A stretch of 64,000 nucleotides of DNA from Lysobacter sp. Root494 (GTDB taxonomy: Bacteria > Pseudomonadota > Gammaproteobacteria > Xanthomonadales > Xanthomonadaceae): contig NZ_LMFH01000005.1 in NCBI RefSeq assembly GCF_001427225.1, forward strand, positions 919,325-983,324, read 5' to 3'. A model generated the notes under the pieces. The model searched no databases, was not told where the DNA came from, and was given only the letters and a program-made list of their open reading frames with translations. The position numbers were made by a program, and so were the translations under genes. This document shows, in pieces, positions 1 to 8,489 of the stretch; within the stretch, counting starts at the first letter, position 1, and each line of letters starts with the position of its first letter.

Positions 1-216
1 GCATCGACCGCCGATGCGCGGTACTGGGAATGGTACGAGCGCATCTGGGACTACGCGTGGAAGCACATGGTCGACCACCGGTACGGCGCGTGGTATCGCA
101 TTCTCGATCGCCAGAACCACAAGTACGACGACGAGAAGAGTCCTGCCGGCAAGACCGACTACCACACGATGGGCGCATGCCACGACGTGCTGCGTGTTTT
201 GCGCCAGGGTCGTTGA
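1..216 (+). CDS. AGE family sugar epimerase/isomerase, C-terminal fragment
   Basis: Frame 1 is open from the first base to a TGA at 214-216 and gives the last 71 residues of a protein whose start lies outside the window. The tail reads GAWYRILDR, then KTDYHTMGACHDVLRVL, which resembles the end of N-acylglucosamine 2-epimerase family proteins (alpha/alpha-barrel mannose isomerases and disaccharide 2-epimerases), where a Trp-rich helix and a conserved His close the active site. The next gene encodes a GH92 mannosidase, so conversion of released mannose or a mannose disaccharide is a reasonable role. The exact substrate cannot be told from this fragment. Confidence 0.65.
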   Translation, partial: ASTADARYWEWYERIWDYAWKHMVDHRYGAWYRILDRQNHKYDDEKSPAGKTDYHTMGACHDVLRVLRQGR

Positions 217-365
217 GGAAGATGCGAATCGCTGTCCTGCGCTCTTTGGTGAGCGCAGGAAGCGTGAAGTAATCCGTTGTTGCTCGTCCTGCCGCGAAGG
301 CGGCATCGAGTATCCCTGAAGTCCACAACGCGCTGACCTTCCACGCTGCGCAGACGGAAAATCCA

Positions 366-3300
366 ATGGCCATGCTTTCCAAGCCGTCCCACGGTTCCCG
401 CTGGTGGTTCCAGGCCATCACCACCACGGCCATCACTGCGCTATTGGGATGCACCATCACGCAGCCCCGCGTACCGGATGGCACTGCAGCGCCCTTGCCC
501 GGGCTGTTCTGGTCGTCGTTCGAAACAGGCGAGCCCCAACTCGCCGAGACCGCGAGCGCACGCGCCGAAGGAGCGAGCATGGCCGTCCGTGTCGCGGACG
601 GCCCCGACGAAACGTACACGGCCCGGACGCACGTGGGCTTCACCAGCGTGCATTCGCTGGAATATTCCGGTGCGGTGTCCGGCAGCGAGGGTGGATACGC
701 CTTCAACGAACTGTTCGACGTGTCGATCCCGGTCACTGCCGCTACCGAGTTGTCCTATCGCGTCTTCCCGCAATTCATCGATGATGACCTGCGATATCCG
801 AGCACATTCGTTGCCGTCGACCTGCTGTTTACCGACGGTACCCGGCTGTCCGAACTCGGCGCGCGCGACCAGCACGGTTTCGCGCTGTCTCCGCGCGGCC
901 AAGGCGATTCGAAATCGCTCTACACCCAGCAATGGAACCACAAGCAGGCGCGCATCGGTGACGTCGCCGCGGGCAAGGTGGTCGATCGCATCCTGCTCGG
1001 CTACCAGGCGCCGTTCGGACGCGCGACTTTCCGCGGCTGGCTGGACGACATCCGCATCGCCGAAGCGCCGGTAGCCACACCGGCAAAGCGGCCCAGCGAC
1101 CACGTACTGACCACGCGTGGTACGAATTCCAGTGGCGCGTTTTCGCGCGGCAACAACATCCCGGCCACTGCGATGCCGCACGGCTTCAACTTCTGGGCTC
1201 CGGCCACCGATGCGGGTTCGCTGAGCTGGTTCTACGAATACGCCAAGCGCGACGATGCGCAGAACCTTCCGCGGCTGCAGGCGCTGACCCTGACGCATGA
1301 AACCAGCCCGTGGATGGGCGATCGCCAGACCTTCCAGGTCATGCCATCGATCGCCAGCGGCGTTCCGAGTCCAAATCGCGAAGACCGGGCCGTGCCGTTC
1401 CGGCACGAGAACGAGATCGCGCGCCCCCATCATTACCGCGTCGAGCTGGACAACGGCATCGTGGCCGAGATCGCGCCGGCCGACCACGCAGCGATGTTCC
1501 GCTTCACCTTCCCGGGCGAGGACGCGAACCTGATCTTCGACAACGCCGACGATCGCGGCAGCCTGACCCTTTCGTCGGAGACCGGCGAGCTCACCGGCTA
1601 CACCGATACGCGCAGCGGGCTATCCAATGGCGCAGGCCGCATGTTCGTCTACGCGAAATTCGACCGGCCGGTCATCGCCAGCGGCACGCTGGTAGCGACC
1701 GATGGCGAGAAAGGCGCGAAGCGGGTCAATGTGCCTGGCTATTTTCGCTTCGACGCGGGCAAACAGCGCAGCGTCGGCATGCGTATCGCGACTTCGCTGA
1801 TCAGCATCGACCAGGCAAAGCGCAACCTTGCACTGGAAATTGCCGAGCACGACACGTTCGACGAAGTGCGCGAGCGCGCGCAGAACGCATGGGACGAAAA
1901 GCTCGGCGTAATCGAAGTCGAGGGCGCCACGCCGGACCAGCTCATCACGCTCTACTCGAATCTCTACCGCCTGTTCCTGTATCCGAACGCGGCACACGAA
2001 AACGTCGGCAGCAACGAAGCACCGCGGTGGCGCCATGCCGTGCAATCGACGCCCGGCAAGGACATCCCGGCAGGAACAACGGAAGCGCAAACCGGCGCAC
2101 CGCTCGCCGATGGCAAGGTCTACGTCAACAACGGTTTCTGGGATACCTACCGCACTGCATGGGCGGCGTATTCGTTGCTCACGCCACGCGATGCCGCGGA
2201 GATGGTCAACGGCTTCGTGCAGCACTATCACGACGGCGGATGGGTGCCGCGCTGGTCCTCTCCTGGCTACGCGAACCTGATGACCGGAACCAGTTCGGAT
2301 GCGTCGTTCGCCGACGCGTACGTCAAGGGCGTGGAGGGAATCGATGCTGCTTCCGTCTATGCCGCAATGATCAGGAACGCCGCGGTCGTGCCGCCGAACG
2401 ACAACATCGGCCGCAAGGGCATGGACGTCGCGCCATTCATCGGTTACACGCCCGATTCGGTTGGCGAAGGCGTGTCGTGGGCGCTGGAGGGCTACATCAA
2501 CGATTACGGCATCGCGAACATGCTCGATGCGATGGCGAAGGAGACGAAGCCGATCCTGCCGCGCGAACGGCTGGAAGCCGAGCGCGACTACTACCGCAAC
2601 CGCGCGCTCGACTATGTGCGCATGTTCGATCCATCCATCGGCTTCTTCCAGGGCCGAAACACGCAAGGCCAGTGGAAGTCCAAGGCGAAGGATTACGACC
2701 CGCGCGTCTGGGGCCATGAACACGACTACACCGAAACCAACGGCTGGGGCTTCGCATTCCTCGCACCACACGACGGACAGGGCCTGGCCAATCTGTATGG
2801 CGGTCGCGAAGGACTTGCGCGCAAGCTGGATGCCTATTTTTCAACGCCTGAAACCGCCGGATACCCTGGTTCGTACGGCGACGTGATCCACGAAATGGTC
2901 GAAGCTCGCGACGTGCGCATGGGCCAGTGGGGCTTCTCCAACCAGGTCGCGCACCACGTGCCGTGGATGTATCTCTACGCCGGCCAGCCGTGGCGCACGC
3001 AGAAGATCGTGCGCGAAGTACTCGCGCGAATGTACATCGGATCGGAGATCGGCCAGGGCTATCCGGGCGACGAGGACAACGGCGAGTCGTCGGCATGGTG
3101 GATCTTTGCGTCGCTCGGTTTCTATCCCTTGCAGATGGGGAGCGGAAACGTGGTGATCGGATCGCCACTGTTCACCAAAGCCACCGTGCATCTGGAGAAC
3201 GGACGCAAGCTGGTGATCAGCGCGCCGGGTAACAACGCGGCGACCGTCTACGTTGACGGCGTCACGGTGAACGGCAAGGCCTGGAACAGCATGGCGATTC

Positions 3301-3842
3301 CGCATCGTGTGCTGGCAGAAGGCGGGCATATCGAATTCGCGATGTTGTCGAAGCCTGGCGCATGGGGCCGCGATGCATCGGCCCTGCCGCCGTCGCTCAC
3401 CGTGGACGATGCGCTCCCTGCCCCGCTGGTCGACCTTACTGGCCAGGGCCGCGGTTCCGTCTCGGTCAGCGTGACCGGCGCGAAGGGCGGCGAGCTGTTC
3501 GACAACACGTCGCGCACGGAACTGGTTTTCCCTGCTTCAAGCCCGATGTGGGTGACCTATGCGTTCGACAAGAAGCCGCGCACGGGCGTGACTCTGTACA
3601 CACTCACTTCCGGCAGCGTCGGTGGCCATCCGACCGGTTGGACGCTGGAAGGCTCCGATGACGGCAAGCACTGGAAGGTGCTGGATCGCCGCACCGGTGA
3701 ACGTTTCGAGTGGACCCGATACACGCGGCCGTTCCGGCTGGATGCTCCGGCAAGATATCGCCGGTACCGGCTTGTCGTTACCGGGACCAGCGACGCAAGT
3801 CAGTCCTCCCTCGCCGAAATCGAACTGCTTGGCGGTCCGTAG
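366..3842 (+). CDS. GH92 family alpha-mannosidase, probable lipoprotein
   Basis: Glycoside hydrolase family 92 enzymes are calcium-dependent exo-acting alpha-mannosidases that trim N-glycan-type mannosides. The 1158-residue product starts with a hydrophobic segment ending in ALLGC, a plausible lipobox. Next come an N-terminal beta domain and the GH92 catalytic barrel. TETNGWGFAFLAPHD carries the expected acid at Glu790, and GDEDNGESSAWW carries the Asp902/Asp904 pair expected as base. After the family's usual end (about residue 1000) there is a C-terminal beta-sandwich resembling F5/8 type C (CBM32-like) modules. An ATG two codons in (372) is an alternative start. It follows the epimerase fragment on the same strand, about 150 bases downstream. 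Confidence 0.9.
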   Translation: MAMLSKPSHGSRWWFQAITTTAITALLGCTITQPRVPDGTAAPLPGLFWSSFETGEPQLAETASARAEGASMAVRVADGPDETYTARTHVGFTSVHSLEYSGAVSGSEGGYAFNELFDVSIPVTAATELSYRVFPQFIDDDLRYPSTFVAVDLLFTDGTRLSELGARDQHGFALSPRGQGDSKSLYTQQWNHKQARIGDVAAGKVVDRILLGYQAPFGRATFRGWLDDIRIAEAPVATPAKRPSDHVLTTRGTNSSGAFSRGNNIPATAMPHGFNFWAPATDAGSLSWFYEYAKRDDAQNLPRLQALTLTHETSPWMGDRQTFQVMPSIASGVPSPNREDRAVPFRHENEIARPHHYRVELDNGIVAEIAPADHAAMFRFTFPGEDANLIFDNADDRGSLTLSSETGELTGYTDTRSGLSNGAGRMFVYAKFDRPVIASGTLVATDGEKGAKRVNVPGYFRFDAGKQRSVGMRIATSLISIDQAKRNLALEIAEHDTFDEVRERAQNAWDEKLGVIEVEGATPDQLITLYSNLYRLFLYPNAAHENVGSNEAPRWRHAVQSTPGKDIPAGTTEAQTGAPLADGKVYVNNGFWDTYRTAWAAYSLLTPRDAAEMVNGFVQHYHDGGWVPRWSSPGYANLMTGTSSDASFADAYVKGVEGIDAASVYAAMIRNAAVVPPNDNIGRKGMDVAPFIGYTPDSVGEGVSWALEGYINDYGIANMLDAMAKETKPILPRERLEAERDYYRNRALDYVRMFDPSIGFFQGRNTQGQWKSKAKDYDPRVWGHEHDYTETNGWGFAFLAPHDGQGLANLYGGREGLARKLDAYFSTPETAGYPGSYGDVIHEMVEARDVRMGQWGFSNQVAHHVPWMYLYAGQPWRTQKIVREVLARMYIGSEIGQGYPGDEDNGESSAWWIFASLGFYPLQMGSGNVVIGSPLFTKATVHLENGRKLVISAPGNNAATVYVDGVTVNGKAWNSMAIPHRVLAEGGHIEFAMLSKPGAWGRDASALPPSLTVDDALPAPLVDLTGQGRGSVSVSVTGAKGGELFDNTSRTELVFPASSPMWVTYAFDKKPRTGVTLYTLTSGSVGGHPTGWTLEGSDDGKHWKVLDRRTGERFEWTRYTRPFRLDAPARYRRYRLVVTGTSDASQSSLAEIELLGGP

Positions 3843-4026
3843 GATGGGCCTGGCACAGCATTGCCATGCAGGAACTCGCACAACTAGTGATGGGAAACCG
3901 AGCCCGCCCGAGTGTCCTGCAGAAGCGCCCGATACGCGGCATGTACGGCGGCAATCTCCTGTAAACCCGACCGTGACATCGCGCCGTGCAAACTCGCGCT
4001 CATGGTTTCCCCAACGGCGGTTGCAG

Positions 4027-4398
4027 ATGAATTCCCGAATTTCCAGCAACAACGTCCTCATCGTCGAGGACGAAACCCTGCTTGCGCTCATGCTCGAGGA
4101 CCTTCTGATCGACAGCGGGCACCACGTCGTGCACGCCAGCTCGCTCCCGGAGGCGATGGCGGCGCTTGAACGCGAACCGTTCGATGCGGCAATCCTGGAT
4201 ATCAACATCAATGGGGATGATGTCTTCCCCGTGGCAGCGCGCCTGCGCGAGCTCAATACCCCGTTCGTGTTCGCCTCGGCTACCGATGCCGAACAGATAG
4301 GGCCGGAATTCCGCCAGGAAGAGCTGATCGCCAAGCCCTACACCATCGGTCAGCTACAGCAATCATTGAGCCACATGCTGGCGGTCGAGGGCACGTGA
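4027..4398 (+). CDS. stand-alone CheY-like receiver domain protein
   Basis: A 123-residue protein consisting only of a receiver domain: VLIVEDETLL supplies the acidic pocket, AAILDIN the phosphoacceptor aspartate, FASAT the switch Thr/Ser region and IAKPYT the conserved lysine. There is no output domain, so it would act by protein contact or phosphotransfer. The ATG at 4027 was chosen because the receiver fold begins a few residues later. It sits between the mannosidase gene and the convergent polysaccharide locus, with no histidine kinase beside it, so its partner is unknown. Confidence 0.8.
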   Translation: MNSRISSNNVLIVEDETLLALMLEDLLIDSGHHVVHASSLPEAMAALEREPFDAAILDININGDDVFPVAARLRELNTPFVFASATDAEQIGPEFRQEELIAKPYTIGQLQQSLSHMLAVEGT

Positions 4399-4407
4399 TC
4401 GCCCTGT

Positions 4408-5487
4408 TCAATCGAACGAATTCGCAAGCACGCGATTGCTGTCCCTGATGTGCTCGGCCACGTTCACATGCGCGCGCGAAGCGCGTTTTGCCGCCGCCGG
4501 CAGCTTCAGGCGCGTGTTGTTGCCCCGGAAGCGGTTTGCTTCCACGCGGAAGCCGCGGGTCCGGCCACGCAATGCGACGCCGGCGTTCCGGTTCATCCCG
4601 ATGGTGTTGTCCGCGATGATCCCGTTGACGGCGTCGACGGTATAGATGCCGGAGCCGTTGTTCTCGATCGTGCATCCGCGGATCGAAACGTTCGAGGAAC
4701 GGTGATAGGCCTGGATACCGCCGCCGCGATTGCCGCGCAGCACGCAGCGCTCGATCGTGATGTCGTCGGCGGTCCCGGGCGCATCGGGTTCGATGTCGAT
4801 CCCGTACTCCGGCTTCGTGCCATGCGTGTCGCTGAACTCCGAATCGATGACGCGCACCCGGCGCGAGCGGCCGATCGTCAGCCCTTGCCGGCGGTTGCCG
4901 CGGCAACGCACGCTGTCGATGAGGATGTCGCTGGATGGGATGCCCGCCTCTCCCTTGCGTGCGAAGCCGCCCACGGAAATGCCATCGCCCCAGCAATGCG
5001 AAATGGTCACGTTGCGCAGGGTGACGTGCGAAGCGCCACGGACCATCACGCCGTGCCCCCACTCGCCTTTCGTACCCAGGTGCGCATAACGCTCCCCCAG
5101 GATCGAGCCGCCGGAGATGGCCACATCGGTGACCCTTTCCGCGAGCAACACATAGGCACGCGGCGCTGCATTCGGCTTCGCCATCAGCTCCGCGCCGGGG
5201 TCCATCCGCAGATCGACACGGCTGCGCATCCGGACACTGCGCAGCGGATCGATCAGGTAGCGCCCTGCAGGAACGCGGACCACGCCTCCCCCCCTCGCGA
5301 GGCTGTCAATCGCCCGCTGGAAGGCAGTGGTATCGTCGATTCGCCCGTTGCCTCGCGCGCCGAAACTGCGGACGTTGGCACTGCGCCTGCCCGCACTGGC
5401 CAGTGCGCCAGCGATCGGCTGGCCAAGCAAGGTGAATCCGAGCAGCCCGCGCAACATGCCGCGCCGCTGCTCCCGCGCCGATGACAT
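4408..5487 (-). CDS. right-handed beta-helix (pectate lyase superfamily) protein, paralogue 1
   Basis: An exported parallel beta-helix protein of the pectate-lyase-3 type (about 359 residues). After an RRGMLRG twin-arginine-like signal comes VRSFGARGNGRIDDT, the usual first turn of this fold, then CWGDGISVGG and GNRRQGLTIGRSRRV, both shared with the two paralogues at 22964 and 24471. Such proteins in polysaccharide loci are often lyases or hydrolases of the polymer; no substrate is implied by sequence alone. It is the last gene of the locus and overlaps the stop of the preceding gene if the in-frame ATG at 5508 is used. I prefer 5487 because GGCGGGG lies just before it. Confidence 0.8.
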   Translation of the reverse strand: MSSAREQRRGMLRGLLGFTLLGQPIAGALASAGRRSANVRSFGARGNGRIDDTTAFQRAIDSLARGGGVVRVPAGRYLIDPLRSVRMRSRVDLRMDPGAELMAKPNAAPRAYVLLAERVTDVAISGGSILGERYAHLGTKGEWGHGVMVRGASHVTLRNVTISHCWGDGISVGGFARKGEAGIPSSDILIDSVRCRGNRRQGLTIGRSRRVRVIDSEFSDTHGTKPEYGIDIEPDAPGTADDITIERCVLRGNRGGGIQAYHRSSNVSIRGCTIENNGSGIYTVDAVNGIIADNTIGMNRNAGVALRGRTRGFRVEANRFRGNNTRLKLPAAAKRASRAHVNVAEHIRDSNRVLANSFD

Positions 5488-5491
5488 GCGT

Positions 5492-6982
5492 TCAATCCCC
5501 GCCGCCATGGTGGGCGATCCACGGCATCACCACCGCGAGCAGGTAGAACTTCGAGGCGTGATACTTGTTGTCCAGGCGGCCGCGATTGCGATCCAGCCAG
5601 CGCACCGCACCGGGTAGCACGTGACGTACATCGCGCGCCAGCCCGTACACATGATCGAACCGGGTGCGCGCCAGGCCCCGCAGGTCGAACCGGAAACTGC
5701 CCTTGCGCGAGACATAGGGAAGTTTCTCGAACCGCGTGGCGATGTGGTCGCGCACCAGCACCTTGTTTGCACGGGTGATCGGATCGACGAGCAGTTCGCG
5801 CGGCACCTCGCGGTAGACCCAGTCGCGAAGGTCGCTGTCGCAGAACGGGTACGCCGGCCGCATCGACAACGCACTGCTGCTGAGCAATCCCTTCGCGAAT
5901 CCCGCCGCGGAGCCCGCCACCGACATCGCGATCGCGAACCATTCGTCGACCGTGTAGGCGGACGCGAGTTCGTCCTGGTACAACTCGAGCCGCTTGCGCG
6001 AAAGCACCGAGGCGTCCCGTCCGAACAACTCGTCCACTTCCTCGTCGGTGAAACGCGAACCCGGGAACGTGCGTTCGATGCGTTCCATCTGCAGTGTCGA
6101 CAGCAGGTAGCACAGCGGGAAGCTGTTCTGTACGAACGGCAACATCGACAGGAAAGCCGGCAGCCTCCATCCACGCGCCAGGCTGGAAAGAACACGATGG
6201 GTGCGGTCCACCGACAGTCCGAAGTACGAATCCGAACCCATGCCGTCGATCACGCCATCGCCGCCGGAAATCGAAATCTCCGTGACCAGGTCGATATAGG
6301 AAAGCAACGCGAAATCCGCCGTGAGCAGCGGCATGCGCGGAACGATCGCGAGATACCGGTCGTAGGCGCGCGCAGGATCGCAGATCAGCGTTTCGTGGCG
6401 AAGCCCCAGCCTGCGCGCAACGTAGCTTGCTGAAGCGACTTCATCCTCTTCCGTTCCGCCCAGGTAGGTGATGCAGGTGGTTTCCGGGCGCACTTCGGAT
6501 GCCGCGATGGCCAGCGGCGTGGAATCCTTGCCGCCGCTCTGCAGCAACCAGGGCGACCGGATGTCGCTGCATGAGCGTGCCACGGCACCGCACAGGAGCC
6601 GGTGGTACTGACCTACCCAGTCGAGATTTTCGTGCCGTGTCCGGCGACTTTTGTTGATGTCGCGGAAGCGGTAGCGGAACTCGGGCTGTTCATGCATGTC
6701 CTGCATCGGACTGAAGCCGTAGGTAACGACTTTCACGTCCTCATAGACCGAATGCGGCGGATACACGAAACCGTTGCGCAACAGGTCGGCGACCGACACG
6801 CGGTCCAGCGGCCGCGGCAATCCTTCCAGCAATTGCGAAAAATCCGGCCGCCCGTAATAAGGCGACATCGTGATCTGGATTCTCCGGCCGGCGTGCCTCG
6901 CGGGCTCGGTTGCTGGCAAGGGCATGGCCGGCGGCTCACCCGGAAATGCCGCTACTCCCGGTTCATGGAAGTTGGCGTGCAT
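5492..6982 (-). CDS. asparagine synthase-like protein lacking a glutaminase domain, copy 2
   Basis: A 496-residue protein with the PP-loop ATP pyrophosphatase motif SGGKDS at residues 149-154, the signature of the asparagine synthetase C-terminal domain, which adenylates a carboxylate before amide formation. The N-terminal glutaminase domain with catalytic Cys2 of AsnB is absent: residue 2 is His and the first 140 residues do not resemble it. DGMGSDSYFG matches the family's DGxGxDE-type segment in altered form. The start overlaps the previous gene by 20 bases with GAGG five bases ahead. Copy 1 is its clear tandem paralogue, with the motif at the same residue. The substrate is unknown; amidation of a uronic acid or acyl group of the polysaccharide is a guess. 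Confidence 0.82.
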   Translation of the reverse strand: MHANFHEPGVAAFPGEPPAMPLPATEPARHAGRRIQITMSPYYGRPDFSQLLEGLPRPLDRVSVADLLRNGFVYPPHSVYEDVKVVTYGFSPMQDMHEQPEFRYRFRDINKSRRTRHENLDWVGQYHRLLCGAVARSCSDIRSPWLLQSGGKDSTPLAIAASEVRPETTCITYLGGTEEDEVASASYVARRLGLRHETLICDPARAYDRYLAIVPRMPLLTADFALLSYIDLVTEISISGGDGVIDGMGSDSYFGLSVDRTHRVLSSLARGWRLPAFLSMLPFVQNSFPLCYLLSTLQMERIERTFPGSRFTDEEVDELFGRDASVLSRKRLELYQDELASAYTVDEWFAIAMSVAGSAAGFAKGLLSSSALSMRPAYPFCDSDLRDWVYREVPRELLVDPITRANKVLVRDHIATRFEKLPYVSRKGSFRFDLRGLARTRFDHVYGLARDVRHVLPGAVRWLDRNRGRLDNKYHASKFYLLAVVMPWIAHHGGGD

Positions 6983-8465
6983 CGTCGCCTCGCGCGGTTA
7001 TCCAGGGCAGGATCACGGCCAGCAAGTAGAACTTGGAGGCGTGATATTTGTTGTCCAGTCGATGGCGGTTTCGTTCCAGCCAGCGTGTCGCGCCAGGAAG
7101 CAGCGAGTTCGCCTGCTCCGCGAAGGCGTGCACCTGGTCGAATCGCGTTTTCGCCAGGCCGCGCAGGTCGAAGCGGAAGCTGCCCTTGCGCGAGACGTAG
7201 GGAAGATCACGGAACCGCGTCGCGATGTGCTGGCGTACGAGGACCTTGTTGTCGCGCGTGGCCGGATCGACCAGCAGGTCGCGCGGCACCTCCTGGTGTA
7301 CCCAGTCGCGAAGACGCCCGTTGCAGAACGGATACGCTGGCCGCAGCGACATCGCTTCGAGCGTGTACAACCCCTTGGCGAAGGCCGCGGCGCCACCGGA
7401 TATCGAGGCCACCATCGCACGCCATTCGCTCGGGCTTTCCGCCGATTCGAGTTCCTGCTGGAACGTCGCCAGGCGCGCCCTGGAAAGATGCGAGACTTCG
7501 CGGCCGAACAGCTCGTCCACTTCGGCATCGCTGAAGCGCGAGCCCGGGAACAGCCGTTCGACGCGCCTCATTTCCAGGCTCGAGAGAACGAAGCACAACG
7601 TGAAGCTGCGATCGATCAGCGGCAATTCCGACAGCGAGAACGGCAGCCGCAATCCACGCGCGAGTGCGGCGAGCATGCGCTGCTGGCTTTGCAGCGCCAT
7701 GCCGAAGTACCAGTCCGATCCCAGTCCATCCATCACCCCGTCGCCGCCGCCCGTAGCAACTTCGGTGGCGAGATCGACATAGGACAGCAGTGCGAAATCC
7801 GCCGTCAGCAACGGCATGCGCGGCGCAATCGCGACATAGCGGTCGTAGGCGCGGCCGGGATCGCAGACCAGCGATTCGTGGCGCAGTCCCAGCGTGGTTG
7901 CGATCGTCCGCGCGGAGGCGACTTCGTCTTCCTCGCGGCCGCCGAGATAGGTGATGCACACGGTTTCCGGCTTGGCTTCCGCGGCGGCGATCGCCAGCGT
8001 CGTCGAATCCTTGCCGCCGCTCTGCAACAGCCAGGGCGAGTGCATGCCTTCGCAGGACTCGGTGACCGCGTCACAGAGCAGCCGGTGATAGGCGCCGACC
8101 CAGTCGGCATCGGACCCGCGCTTGCGGCGGCTGCGATCGCGCTCACGGAACAGGAAGCGGAAACTCGGGGTTTCGCGCATGTCCGTATCCGCGTCGAAAC
8201 CCGGCGTCACCAGCTTCACGTCTTCGAGGATCGAATGCGGCGGATACACGAAGCTGTTGCGCAACAGGTCGGCGACGGAGACTGTATCGATCCGTCCTTC
8301 CCGCCGCCGCGCCAGCGCCGAGAGATCGGGAGTCCCGGCATACGGCGACGTCTCGATCTGCTCATGCTGGAGCACGGCGCCTTCCTTGTCCGGCGAAACC
8401 GCCGAGTGGCCCGGTGCCTCGACAACAGGTGGCGCATTCATGGCACGGGCCACGTGCGGCTGCAT
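6963..8465 (-). CDS. asparagine synthase-like protein lacking a glutaminase domain, copy 1
   Basis: A 500-residue paralogue of the next gene, with SGGKDSTTLAIA at residues 149-160 and DGLGSDWYFGMA further on. Near-identical blocks such as PLLTADFALLSY and LDNKYHASKFYLLAV show that the pair arose by tandem duplication. As in copy 2 the amidotransferase (Ntn) domain is missing, so ammonia must be free or supplied by a partner, or the enzyme uses another nucleophile. GGGAG lies seven bases before the ATG. It follows the tyrosine kinase gene after 24 bases, so it belongs to the polysaccharide operon. Confidence 0.82.
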   Translation of the reverse strand: MQPHVARAMNAPPVVEAPGHSAVSPDKEGAVLQHEQIETSPYAGTPDLSALARRREGRIDTVSVADLLRNSFVYPPHSILEDVKLVTPGFDADTDMRETPSFRFLFRERDRSRRKRGSDADWVGAYHRLLCDAVTESCEGMHSPWLLQSGGKDSTTLAIAAAEAKPETVCITYLGGREEDEVASARTIATTLGLRHESLVCDPGRAYDRYVAIAPRMPLLTADFALLSYVDLATEVATGGGDGVMDGLGSDWYFGMALQSQQRMLAALARGLRLPFSLSELPLIDRSFTLCFVLSSLEMRRVERLFPGSRFSDAEVDELFGREVSHLSRARLATFQQELESAESPSEWRAMVASISGGAAAFAKGLYTLEAMSLRPAYPFCNGRLRDWVHQEVPRDLLVDPATRDNKVLVRQHIATRFRDLPYVSRKGSFRFDLRGLAKTRFDQVHAFAEQANSLLPGATRWLERNRHRLDNKYHASKFYLLAVILPWITARGDDARQLP

Positions 8466-8489
8466 CCATGTTCTCCCTGGCTGCGTGCC

